This document shows, one piece after another, positions 8,377 to 16,782 of a stretch of DNA of 64,000 bases; position 1 is the first letter of the stretch; each line of letters begins with the position of its first letter. The DNA is from Ruminococcus flavefaciens MA2007 (GTDB lineage Bacteria > Bacillota > Clostridia > Oscillospirales > Ruminococcaceae). The notes below the pieces were generated by a model. The model did no database searches, was not told the DNA's origin, and worked only from the letters and a program-made list of their open reading frames with translations. Location: positions 1 through 64,000 of the forward strand of contig NZ_JHXF01000010.1 in assembly GCF_000621845.1 (NCBI RefSeq), in the 5' to 3' direction. Made by a program: the position numbers and the translations under genes.

Positions 8377-8420
8377 GGCGAACAATGTTCGCCCGTGCTG
8401 TTTTCAAAAGGAGCGATAGA

Positions 8421-9497
8421 ATGAAAAAGGTCATGGTGGGAATGAGCGGCGGAGTTGACAGCTCCGTAGCGGCAATGCTGCTGCGCGACAGGGGCTTTGA
8501 AGTCATGGGCGTAACGCTGAAACTCTTCTCTGATGAGGATATTTCCGAGGCGAAAAAAGAGGGAAAGACCTGCTGTGCGCTTTCGGACGTTGAGGACGCA
8601 AGGAGCGTGGCTTATCGTCTCGGCTTCGAGCACCTTGTTTTCAATTTCAGGGACGTTTTCCGCGAGTACGTTATGAAGCAGTTTGCTGACAGCTACCTCT
8701 GCGGCAGGACTCCCAATCCATGTATCGAATGCAACCGTCATGTGAAGTTTGACAAAATGCTGAGACGTGCTCAGGAGCTTGGCTACGACTACATAGCTAC
8801 GGGACATTACGCCGTGAATGAGTACGACGGGGAGCGCGGACGCTGGCTGCTTAAACGCCCCAAAGACCGCAGTAAAGACCAGACCTATGTGCTATACGCT
8901 CTCACACAGGAGCAACTCTCACATACTCTTTTTCCACTGGGAGAGCTTGAAAAATCGCAGGTACGTGAGCTTGCGGAGCAGGCAGGTCTTGTGAACTCCA
9001 ACAAGCCTGACAGTCAGGATATATGCTTCGTGCCAGACGGCGATTACGCCGCATTTATCCGCAGGTCAACGGGCTGTGACACACCCTGCGGCAGCTTCGT
9101 TGATATGGACGGAAAAGTCCTCGGCGAGCACAAGGGTATTATAAATTACACTATCGGTCAGCGCAAGGGACTGGGTATCGCTCTCGGGCACCCTGCCTAC
9201 GTGGTGAAAAAGGATATCGCCGCAAATACGGTCACTCTCGGTCTGGAGTCCGACCTGTATACAAAGAGCCTTATCGCCGACGATTTCAACCTTATTTCCG
9301 TTGAAAAGCTTGAAGCTCCCATGCGCGTTACCGCAAAAACTCGCTACAGCCAGAAGGAGCAGCCTGCGGTAGTGTCTTACCTCGGAAACGGCGAGTACAT
9401 GGTGGAGTTCGATGAGCCACAGAGAGCGGTAACAAGCGGTCAGGCGGTAGTTCTCTACGAAGGGGATATCGTAGTCGGCGGAGGTACCATAAAATGA
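8421..9497 (+). CDS. mnmA: tRNA-specific 2-thiouridylase MnmA
   Basis: The 358-residue protein has the PP-loop SGGVDSS (residues 9-15), the catalytic Cys in NPCIECNRHVKF, the second Cys in DICFVPDGD, and the GQRKGLG segment of the tRNA-binding region. MnmA adenylates U34 of tRNA Lys, Glu and Gln and inserts sulfur to form 2-thiouridine. The ATG at 8421 follows AAAGGAG by eight bases. The frame is open to 8385, but that start has no ribosome binding site. Its stop overlaps the next gene's ATG. Confidence 0.95.
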   Translation: MKKVMVGMSGGVDSSVAAMLLRDRGFEVMGVTLKLFSDEDISEAKKEGKTCCALSDVEDARSVAYRLGFEHLVFNFRDVFREYVMKQFADSYLCGRTPNPCIECNRHVKFDKMLRRAQELGYDYIATGHYAVNEYDGERGRWLLKRPKDRSKDQTYVLYALTQEQLSHTLFPLGELEKSQVRELAEQAGLVNSNKPDSQDICFVPDGDYAAFIRRSTGCDTPCGSFVDMDGKVLGEHKGIINYTIGQRKGLGIALGHPAYVVKKDIAANTVTLGLESDLYTKSLIADDFNLISVEKLEAPMRVTAKTRYSQKEQPAVVSYLGNGEYMVEFDEPQRAVTSGQAVVLYEGDIVVGGGTIK

Positions 9498-10507
9498 CGA
9501 AAACGGCACTTCTTGTCATAGACGCGCAGGAGCTCATAACCAACGAAAGGCTCTATGCTTTTGATAAATACATCGAGAATATCCGCCAATTAATAGCAGA
9601 ATCCCGTAAAAACGGCATAGAAGTCATCTATGTCCGTCACGATGACGGTGAGGGGCAGCCTCTCTCCAAGGGGAATGAGGGCTTCGACGTGTGCAGGGAG
9701 TTTGCTCCCGAAGCAGGGGAGCGTATCTTTGATAAGTCTGTGAACAGTCCATTCCGTGACAGCGGACTGCTTGGATATCTGCGGAAAAAAGCCGTTAAAA
9801 GGCTGATAGTCACGGGCTTGCAGACGGATTACTGCATAGACGCCACCGTGAAATGCGGCTTTGAGCACGGCTTCGAGATGATAGTTCCCGAATACTGTAA
9901 TTCTACATTTGACAATGACTTTATGACCGCGGAGCAGACCTACCGCTATTATAACGAGTTCATGTGGAAGAACAGATATGCAAACTGCGTTTCTATTGCG
10001 GAAGCTCTTGAAATGATACAGAATAACAAATATGAGCTGAAAAAAAGGAATACTAAAAAGGCAAATAACATCAGAAGAGCGACAGAAGAAGATGTTTCAA
10101 GAATTGCGGAGATACTTGTTTTTGCAAAACGAATGAAGTATCGTTCGATTTTTAAGGACGATGTGTACGCATTTGGTGAACTACAGGTTCTTTCTGTGGC
10201 TGAAAAGTACATTGAAAACGGATTTCTTAACAATATGTTCCTGTATGATGACGGAATAATAAAAGGTCTTATCCGCATTGAGAAAGAAGAGATCATTGAA
10301 TTGTATGTCGATCATTTCTTCCAGGGGCAGGGAATAGGCTCGGAATTAATAGAATTTGCCAAAGAAAACTCTAAGGTAAGTTTTCTTTGGACAATTGAAA
10401 AGAACACTGATGCTATACATTTTTATGAAGCTCATGGTTTTCATCTTACAGACAACAGGAAGCTGGAAGAAGGAACTACAGAATATATTGTAATGATGAG
10501 AAACTGA
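9494..10507 (+). CDS. Cysteine hydrolase (isochorismatase-like) fused to GNAT acetyltransferase
   Basis: Residues 1 to about 175 form an isochorismatase-like hydrolase with the triad Asp10 (VIDAQ), Lys81 (FDKSVNSPF) and Cys114 (TDYCIDAT); members hydrolyse small amides such as nicotinamide. Residues from about 192 (NIRRATEEDVSRI) to 337 form a GNAT N-acetyltransferase with FQGQGIGSELIEFA as the acetyl-CoA loop and NTDAIHFYEAHGF at the C-terminus. The two are joined by a Lys/Asn-rich linker, and base composition becomes clearly more AT-rich from about 10010, as if the second half came from another source. Substrates are unknown. It overlaps the mnmA stop by four bases. Confidence 0.85.
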   Translation: MTKTALLVIDAQELITNERLYAFDKYIENIRQLIAESRKNGIEVIYVRHDDGEGQPLSKGNEGFDVCREFAPEAGERIFDKSVNSPFRDSGLLGYLRKKAVKRLIVTGLQTDYCIDATVKCGFEHGFEMIVPEYCNSTFDNDFMTAEQTYRYYNEFMWKNRYANCVSIAEALEMIQNNKYELKKRNTKKANNIRRATEEDVSRIAEILVFAKRMKYRSIFKDDVYAFGELQVLSVAEKYIENGFLNNMFLYDDGIIKGLIRIEKEEIIELYVDHFFQGQGIGSELIEFAKENSKVSFLWTIEKNTDAIHFYEAHGFHLTDNRKLEEGTTEYIVMMRN

Positions 10508-10533
10508 TCGTTTATTTATGAAAAAGGAACATT

Positions 10534-11256
10534 ATGGAATACAAATACGAAAAGCTTACCGATAAAATTTACGTCTGTGCCAGCAGCGACCACCGCTTCG
10601 GTACGGACGCCTTTCTTCTGGCGGATTTTTCTCAGTACCGCGCCAAGGACAAGGCTTGCGATTTAGGCACGGGCTGCGGCATAATACCGCTCATCATGCA
10701 GAAGAAAATGCCGCCGCAGGTCACATATGCGGTGGACATACAGGAGAGCGCCATAGAGCAGCTCCGTCTCGGACTTGAAAAGAGCGAAACTTCGGGCATT
10801 GTCCCCATATGCGCCGACCTGAAAGAGCTCTGGGAGGGCGCTCCTCTTGGGCAGCTCGACCTTGTGACCTGCAATCCGCCCTATAAGGTGAACAAAGCAG
10901 GCTTTCAGAGCGTGATAACAGCGCAGAAAATAGCCCGTCATGAGATACTCTGCACCATTGATGACGTTTGCGCGGCAGCTCAGAAGCTGCTGAAATTCGG
11001 CGGCAGGCTCTGCGTCTGCAATCGTCCCGAACGCCTCAGCGACGTTATATTTGCCATGAAAAATCACGATATCGAGCCAAAAAGGCTTCGCTTCGTATCG
11101 AAAAATGCCGATGAAGCTCCGTGGCTTTTCCTTATCGAGGGCAAAAAGGGCTCAAAGCCCTTTATGAAAGTCGAGCCTCAGCTCTACATACGCAGCGAAA
11201 ACGGCTTCACGGACGAGCTGCAAAGGATATACGACACAGGAAAGGAGCAGCCATGA
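10534..11256 (+). CDS. trmN6: tRNA1(Val) (adenine37-N6)-methyltransferase-like
   Basis: The 240-residue protein is a class I SAM-dependent methyltransferase with motif I DLGTGCGIIPL (about residue 43), an acidic VDIQ motif II, and the catalytic NPPY tetrad typical of N6-adenine and amino methyltransferases. The N-terminal HRFGTDAFLLADF block is characteristic of the TrmN6/YfiC/YabB family, which methylates A37 of tRNA. The ATG follows AAAAGGAAC. The following rsmI overlaps it by ATGA, so the two are translationally coupled, as in many Firmicutes. Confidence 0.85.
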   Translation: MEYKYEKLTDKIYVCASSDHRFGTDAFLLADFSQYRAKDKACDLGTGCGIIPLIMQKKMPPQVTYAVDIQESAIEQLRLGLEKSETSGIVPICADLKELWEGAPLGQLDLVTCNPPYKVNKAGFQSVITAQKIARHEILCTIDDVCAAAQKLLKFGGRLCVCNRPERLSDVIFAMKNHDIEPKRLRFVSKNADEAPWLFLIEGKKGSKPFMKVEPQLYIRSENGFTDELQRIYDTGKEQP

Positions 11257-12077
11257 GCGGTACATTTTATGTTATAGGAACACCCATAGGCAATCTTGAC
11301 GACATCACAATAAGACAGCTCGATACTCTTGGTGCTGTGGACTTTATATGCGCCGAGGATACCCGTGTTACGCTGAAATTATTGAATCGTTTCGAGATAA
11401 AGAAGCCTCTTGTAAGCTTTCACGAGCACAGCTCCAAGGCTGACGCGCAGAAGATAATCGACAGACTACTTGCAGGGGAGAGCTGCGGTATCGTCACCGA
11501 CGCCGGAATGCCTTGTATTTCCGATCCCGGAGAGGTGCTTGTGAATATGTGCGCCGAAAGCGGTATCGACATAAAGGTAGTCCCGGGACCGAGCGCTGTT
11601 GTTTCGGCTGTCGCTGTTTCGGGACTAAGCACTCGCCGCTTTACCTTTGAGGGCTTTTTGCCCGTTCCAAAGAAAGAGCGTACCGAGCGCCTCGAAAAGC
11701 TCCGCGGTGAGACTGCGGTCATGGTATTCTATGAAGCTCCCCACAAGCTGAAAACAACTCTTGCAGACCTTGCGCAGGCTTTTGGCGGCGAGCGCAGGAT
11801 ATCCCTGTGCCGTGAGCTTACAAAGATTCATGAGGAAGTCCTGCGGCTTACTCTTGCCGAGGCTGTTGAGTACTATAATAATAATGACCCCCGCGGAGAG
11901 TTCGTCCTTGTTCTTGAGGGAGCGCAGGAGAGCTCAGGCGAGGAAATAACCATAGAGCAGGCTATGGCTCAGGTGCAGAAACTCATAGAAATGGGCGAGA
12001 AGCCCACCGATGCCTGCAAGGCTGTGGCAAAGGAAACAGGCTTCCGAAAAAGCGAGCTTTACGCGAAACTTCAGTGA
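11253..12077 (+). CDS. rsmI: 16S rRNA (cytidine1402-2'-O)-methyltransferase RsmI
   Basis: The 274-residue protein begins with GTFYVIGTPIGNLDDIT and contains AEDTRVT, TDAGMPCISDPG and VPGPSAVVSA, the tetrapyrrole-methylase fold signatures of RsmI. It methylates the ribose of C1402 in the ribosomal decoding centre. The start at 11253 is preceded by AAAGGAG and overlaps the trmN6 stop. The same frame is open to 11121, but that part lies inside trmN6. It ends the RNA-modification cluster. Confidence 0.94.
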   Translation: MSGTFYVIGTPIGNLDDITIRQLDTLGAVDFICAEDTRVTLKLLNRFEIKKPLVSFHEHSSKADAQKIIDRLLAGESCGIVTDAGMPCISDPGEVLVNMCAESGIDIKVVPGPSAVVSAVAVSGLSTRRFTFEGFLPVPKKERTERLEKLRGETAVMVFYEAPHKLKTTLADLAQAFGGERRISLCRELTKIHEEVLRLTLAEAVEYYNNNDPRGEFVLVLEGAQESSGEEITIEQAMAQVQKLIEMGEKPTDACKAVAKETGFRKSELYAKLQ

Positions 12078-12137
12078 TATTATTTACTGCTGATATTGCG
12101 TAAAAGTTATAAAAAATTGAAAAATGCAATAAAATAC

Positions 12138-12166
12138 TTGAACTTTTGCTGAATTTGTGATATAAT
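12138..12166 (+). promoter_or_regulatory. Predicted promoter of the PHP-YdcF unit
   Basis: TTGAAC (12138-12143), 17-base spacer, TATAAT (12161-12166), giving a leader of about 110 bases. I see no clear terminator for rsmI in 12078-12137, so some read-through is possible. Confidence 0.75.
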
Positions 12167-12284
12167 TATAGGCGTTATTTATATTGTAACGGTAAAATTT
12201 GCGATTATGTTCTAAAAAAAGCGCCATATAAATACAATATTATTAAATTCAGCCGCTGTAGAATGCGGCGAAAGAAGGTTATGT

Positions 12285-13130
12285 ATGATTTGCGATCTGC
12301 ACTGTCACACTACGCTTTCCGACGGCTCGCTTGGCATTGAAGATGTAATTGCACAGGCGAAGCGCATGAATATCGACTGGCTCTCTATCACAGACCATGA
12401 TACAATGGCTTCTTTTTCAAGAGCTGATGTTCTTGGTGAACGCGCAGGAGTAAAAATGCTCCACGGCGTAGAGCTTTCGGCATGGGATAAGGAAAGAAAC
12501 AGCAAGGTACACATACTTTGCTACGCACCTTCAAAGCCAAACAGACTTGAAGGACTTTGTTTGAAATCCTGCGAGATAAGAAAGGAATGCTCCAAGGAAA
12601 TGATTGAAAAGGTCATGGCGAAGTTCCCTATTACGCAGGAGAGCATACTTAAACGTACCACAGCTTCAAAGAGCATATTCAAGCAGCATATCATGCGTGC
12701 TCTCATAGACTATGGCTATGCCCTTGAGTTCTACGGAGACCTTGACAGAGAGCTGTTCAACCCCAAGAACGGTTCATGCTACGTTGAGCGTGAGTACCCT
12801 GACGTAAATTTTGTAATCGACCTGATACATACCGCAAGGGGAGTAGCTGTTATGGCTCACCCTGCACAGTACGACAATATCGAGCTTCTTGAGGAGCTTG
12901 CTAAAAATGGCAAGATAGACGGCGTTGAGGTAGGACATTTCTCCGCAGATGAAAGCTGCCGCAGCGATCTCAGAGCCATTGCCGAGAAGTACGAGCTTAT
13001 CCAGACAGGCGGCTCTGACTTCCACGGACTATATAATAAGGTTCCTACTCACCTCGGAAGTGAAACAACTTCAAAGGAAAATCTTGACAGGATACTAAAG
13101 CTTGCCGCTGCAAGGAGCAAAGAGGTATAA
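12285..13130 (+). CDS. PHP-domain phosphoesterase (RNase AM/YciV-like)
   Basis: The 281-residue protein has the PHP metal-binding motifs HCHTTLSDG (residues 6-14), ITDHDTM, a Glu in HGVELSA, MAHPAQYD and GGSDFHG. Family members such as YciV/RNase AM hydrolyse 3',5'-nucleoside bisphosphates and trim short RNA 5' ends, and assignment to that group is by overall similarity. The ATG at 12285 follows AAGAAGG. The next gene starts one base after the stop codon. Confidence 0.87.
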   Translation: MICDLHCHTTLSDGSLGIEDVIAQAKRMNIDWLSITDHDTMASFSRADVLGERAGVKMLHGVELSAWDKERNSKVHILCYAPSKPNRLEGLCLKSCEIRKECSKEMIEKVMAKFPITQESILKRTTASKSIFKQHIMRALIDYGYALEFYGDLDRELFNPKNGSCYVEREYPDVNFVIDLIHTARGVAVMAHPAQYDNIELLEELAKNGKIDGVEVGHFSADESCRSDLRAIAEKYELIQTGGSDFHGLYNKVPTHLGSETTSKENLDRILKLAAARSKEV

Positions 13131-13892
13131 ATGGACGCAAAGGTTATACCTGCGGTCATATGCTTCGGGCTCTTCCTGCTGTTTGCCGCACCTGTTCTCA
13201 CAGGCATATTCAATCTTGGCAACGGCGCAGGCATGGCAGTTTCGGCACTGCTGACAGCCATATTTCTGCTGTGGGGCAGATTCACTGCTTTCCTCGGAAA
13301 AGCGTGGTCAGGAGCTCTCGGCAGGACAGTTATTCTGACGATCAGCGTGATAACGGCAGCTTCTGTGGTGCTTGCTGTCGTTATCAGTGTATTTATGCTC
13401 CGTGCGGCTGATGATCCGCCAAAGGACGAGAATACTACCGTGGTAGTTCTCGGCTGTAAGGTAAAGGACGGCAGACCGAGTCTCATGCTGGGACGCAGGC
13501 TTGAAGCCGCATATAAGTATCTTTCGGAGCATGACAGCGTTTGTGCTGTGGTTTCGGGAGGACAGGGAAAGGACGAAGCCATGAGCGAGGCTCAGTGCAT
13601 GAGGGACTGGCTTGTGGGACGGGGCATAGCTCCCGAAAGGATATTCATGGAGGACAAGTCCGTGAATACCGAAGAAAACCTTCGCTTTTCCAAGAAAATA
13701 ATAGCCGATAACGGCTTGCCCGAAACAGTAACTCTTATCACCGACGGCTTTCATCAGCTTCGTGCTGAGATGATATCCGAAAAACAGGGGATAAGCGCTT
13801 ACAATATATCGGGATATACCTCATGGTATATCGTTCCTACCTACTGGGTAAGGGAATGGTTCGGTGTGGTACACTACAAGCTTTTCGGATAG
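13131..13892 (+). CDS. YdcF/SanA-like membrane protein (DUF218)
   Basis: The 253-residue protein has three predicted membrane segments in residues 1-90, then a DUF218 domain beginning at VVVLGCKVKDG, with GRRLEAAYKYL, VVSGGQGKDEA, EDKSVNTEENL and TDGFHQLRAEMI. This family includes YdcF and SanA, linked to envelope functions; its biochemistry is poorly known. It directly abuts the PHP gene, so they are cotranscribed. Confidence 0.83.
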   Translation: MDAKVIPAVICFGLFLLFAAPVLTGIFNLGNGAGMAVSALLTAIFLLWGRFTAFLGKAWSGALGRTVILTISVITAASVVLAVVISVFMLRAADDPPKDENTTVVVLGCKVKDGRPSLMLGRRLEAAYKYLSEHDSVCAVVSGGQGKDEAMSEAQCMRDWLVGRGIAPERIFMEDKSVNTEENLRFSKKIIADNGLPETVTLITDGFHQLRAEMISEKQGISAYNISGYTSWYIVPTYWVREWFGVVHYKLFG

Positions 13893-13904
13893 GAGCGATG
13901 AGCC

Positions 13905-14123
13905 GTGCAATGGGTGATAAAGCGCAGCACTGATGATCTGTATGCAGTTTCACGGCGATTATTCGTGCACAGTAATGTATTTGCCCGACGCTTCAAAACA
14001 AAGAAGCAGGCGGAGGCATATATAACGTCAGCTGGTTTTGACAAGGGTATACACACAGCTGTAGAACTTCAGGTTCAGGCTGATGATATGATAGATATGA
14101 CAGACAGCGATATTAATTTTTAA
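13905..14123 (+). CDS. Small protein of unknown function, 72 residues
   Basis: Begins with GTG nine bases after AGGAG at the end of the ydcF-like gene and is followed closely by the fusion gene. It is basic in its N-terminal half (KRS...SRRLFVHSNVFARRFKTKKQAEAYI) and acidic at the C-terminus (DDMIDMTDSD), with no membrane segment. Family not recognised. The good ribosome binding site, tight spacing and lack of a competing frame support a real gene. Confidence 0.6.
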   Translation: MQWVIKRSTDDLYAVSRRLFVHSNVFARRFKTKKQAEAYITSAGFDKGIHTAVELQVQADDMIDMTDSDINF

Positions 14124-14137
14124 AAGGAATGATAAAT

Positions 14138-16666
14138 GTGAAAATCGGATTTTCAACACTTGCTTGTCCTGAATGGTCATGGACAGACATTTATTCAATG
14201 GCAAAGGATTTTAAATTTGACGGTATCGAGATAAGAGGTCTCGGCAATGAGATATTCTCCGTCAAGGCTCAGCCCTTTACAGAGGCACAGCTACCTAATA
14301 CCATTGCCAAGCTACAGTCGCTGGGACTTGAAATTCCTTGTCTATCATCTGGTGCCTGCCTTAAATTCAAGGACAAGTATCAGGAGGCAGAGGACGAGAT
14401 AAAGGCTTATGCTCAGCTTGCAAGCAAGCTCGGCGCTTCTTATATAAGAATACTGGGCGACCTTGAACCTGCTCCCGGCGGTGATGTTGACGATGACTAT
14501 ATCATAGAGACTTTAAAGAAGCTCGTTCCTATTGCTGAGGAGTACAATGTAACTCTCCTCGTTGAGACAAACGGCGTATATTCCGATACAGCAAGACTTG
14601 CAAAGGTGCTTGACAGCGTAAAGAGCCGCAAGGTGGCTGCTCTCTGGGATATGCATCACCCCTATCGTTATAACAATGAAGCTCCCGAGACTACAGTTGC
14701 AAATCTCGGCGAGTACATCAAATACATACAGGTCAAGGACAGCGTTATGCGCGAAGACGGCACTGTTGAGTACCGTATCATGGGCACTGGCGATATCCCT
14801 GTAAAGGCTATGATAGAAGCCCTTGACACTATCAACTACAACGGCTATATCTCACTTGAATGGGTAAAGCGCTGGGCGCGCGACCTCAGCGACGCAGGTA
14901 TCGTTATCCCTCAGTTTGCTGAGTATATGGCTCCTTACAAAAAGAAGCACAAGCACCCTCTCCAGACAAGCATGAGAGGGGACGGTCAGTATCCATGGCC
15001 AAAGGAGCGTATCCTCAACTATACATTCCCAGACATACTCGACCGTATCTGCGAGCAGTTCCCGAATCAGTATGCATTCCGTTATACTGAGCTTGACTAT
15101 ACAAGAACATATCCCGAGTTCCGCGACGACGTTGATACCTTCGCTCGTTCACTCCTTGCAATGGGCGTAAAGAAGGGCGACCACGTTGCTATCTGGGCTA
15201 CAAATGTTCCTCAGTGGTATATCACATTCTGGGCTACCACAAAGATAGGCGCGGTTCTGGTTACCATGAACACAGAATACCGTATCCACGAGGCTGAGTA
15301 TCTGCTGAGACAGTCTGATACCATGACTCTCGTTATGATAGACGGTATCAAGAATATCAATTACGTTGATATCATCAAGGAACTCTGCCCCGAACTGGAG
15401 ACCTGCGAGGCAGGAAAGCTCAATTCCGCAAGACTTCCTTACCTCAAGAACGTCATCACTGTTGACTCCGAGAACAAGGGCTGCTTCACATGGGAGCAGG
15501 CTGTGGAGCTTTCAAAGAATGTTCCATACAGCGAGGTAGAGCGCGTAAGAAAGACTATTGATATCCATGATGTTGCGAATATGCAGTACACCTCGGGAAC
15601 AACAGGCTTCCCCAAGGGCGTAATGCTTACACATTATAATGTTGTAAACAACGGTAAGGCTATCGGAGACTGCATGGATCTCTCCACAGCTGACCGCATG
15701 ATGATACAGGTGCCTATGTTCCACTGCTTCGGCATGGTTCTGGCAATGACAGCTTCTATGACTCACGGCACAACAATGTCTCCTATAACACGTTTCTCAC
15801 CGAGAAAGGGACTTGCTTGCATCAACAAAGAGAAGATAACCTGCTTCCACGGCGTACCAACTATGTTCATTGCTATGCTTGGACATGAGGACTTCGATAA
15901 GACAGACTTCTCTTACATGAGAACAGGTATCATGGCTGGTTCTCCTTGTCCTATAAAGACAATGGAGGAAGTTGTTGAGAAGATGCACATGACTGATATC
16001 TGCATCACCTACGGTCAGACCGAAGCTTCTCCTGCAACTACCATGAGCAAGACCACAGATACCCTCGAACAGCGTGTAAATACAGTCGGCGGACCTATTT
16101 TCGGCGTTGAGTGCCGTATAGTTGATCCCGAGACTAATCAGGAAGTTCCTGACGACGTAGACGGCGAGTTCGTAGCAAGAGGCTACAACATCATGAAGGG
16201 GTACTACAAGATGCCCGAGGCTACAGCCGCAGCTATCGACAGCGAAGGCTGGCTCCACACAGGAGACCTTGCAAGACGCCGTTCTTCCGACGGATACTTC
16301 AAGATAACAGGCCGAATCAAGGATATGATAATCCGCGGCGGCGAGAATATCTACCCCAAGGAGATAGAGGACTTCCTCTACACATATCCAAAGGTTAAGG
16401 ACGTTCAGGTAATCGGTGTTCCCGATGAGGACTACGGCGAGGAGATAATGGCTTGTATCGTTCTCAAGGAGGGCGAGACCGCTACCGAGCAGGAGATAAA
16501 GGACTTCTGCCTTGCACGTATGGCAAAGCACAAGTGCCCGAGATACGTTGATTTCGTTGACGGATTCCCGATGAATGCCGCAGGAAAGATACTCAAGTAC
16601 AAGATGAGAGAGCAGGCAGTTGAAAAGCTGAAGCTCCACAAGGCTGACAGTATCGTTACCGCCTGA
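14138..16666 (+). CDS. Fusion: TIM-barrel isomerase/epimerase-like domain plus acyl-CoA synthetase
   Basis: The 842-residue protein has two enzyme-like parts. Residues 1 to about 275 resemble sugar phosphate isomerase/epimerases of the xylose-isomerase-like (AP endonuclease 2) TIM-barrel superfamily: KIGFSTLACPEW, LLVETNG, ALWDMHHPYR and a late GYISLEW. Residues about 285-842 are an AMP-forming acyl-CoA synthetase: YTSGTTGFPKG (from about 484), GQTEAS (from 626), GWLHTGDLA, GRIKDMIIRGGENIYPKEIE and the catalytic Lys817 in AGKILKYK. The GTG at 14138 lies nine bases after AAAGGA; the in-frame ATG at 14129 touches that site and is less likely. No frameshift separates the halves. Substrates are unknown. 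Confidence 0.88.
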   Translation: MKIGFSTLACPEWSWTDIYSMAKDFKFDGIEIRGLGNEIFSVKAQPFTEAQLPNTIAKLQSLGLEIPCLSSGACLKFKDKYQEAEDEIKAYAQLASKLGASYIRILGDLEPAPGGDVDDDYIIETLKKLVPIAEEYNVTLLVETNGVYSDTARLAKVLDSVKSRKVAALWDMHHPYRYNNEAPETTVANLGEYIKYIQVKDSVMREDGTVEYRIMGTGDIPVKAMIEALDTINYNGYISLEWVKRWARDLSDAGIVIPQFAEYMAPYKKKHKHPLQTSMRGDGQYPWPKERILNYTFPDILDRICEQFPNQYAFRYTELDYTRTYPEFRDDVDTFARSLLAMGVKKGDHVAIWATNVPQWYITFWATTKIGAVLVTMNTEYRIHEAEYLLRQSDTMTLVMIDGIKNINYVDIIKELCPELETCEAGKLNSARLPYLKNVITVDSENKGCFTWEQAVELSKNVPYSEVERVRKTIDIHDVANMQYTSGTTGFPKGVMLTHYNVVNNGKAIGDCMDLSTADRMMIQVPMFHCFGMVLAMTASMTHGTTMSPITRFSPRKGLACINKEKITCFHGVPTMFIAMLGHEDFDKTDFSYMRTGIMAGSPCPIKTMEEVVEKMHMTDICITYGQTEASPATTMSKTTDTLEQRVNTVGGPIFGVECRIVDPETNQEVPDDVDGEFVARGYNIMKGYYKMPEATAAAIDSEGWLHTGDLARRRSSDGYFKITGRIKDMIIRGGENIYPKEIEDFLYTYPKVKDVQVIGVPDEDYGEEIMACIVLKEGETATEQEIKDFCLARMAKHKCPRYVDFVDGFPMNAAGKILKYKMREQAVEKLKLHKADSIVTA

Positions 16667-16690
16667 TAGCCGAGTACATATTAAATATAT

Positions 16691-16723
16691 AAGCCCGTAT
16701 TTGAAGAAAGTACGGGCTTTTTC
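16691..16723 (+). terminator. Rho-independent terminator after the fusion gene
   Basis: Perfect arms AAGCCCGTA/TACGGGCTT with an 11-base loop, followed by TTTCTT. Confidence 0.85.
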
Positions 16724-16752
16724 TTGCTTTTTTTTTGATTATGTGTTATAAT
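16724..16752 (+). promoter_or_regulatory. Predicted promoter of the dockerin peptidase gene
   Basis: TTGCTT (16724-16729), 17-base spacer, TATAAT (16747-16752). The -35 overlaps the T-tail of the preceding terminator. Confidence 0.65.
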
Positions 16753-16782
16753 AGCCCTATATGACCGAAGGGGGGCGGTATA

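Noticed and set aside
15797..16639. Minus-strand 280-codon open frame opposite the acyl-CoA synthetase domain
   Set aside because: It is an antisense shadow of a well-supported gene; the residue pattern is Cys/Leu/His-rich and matches no family.
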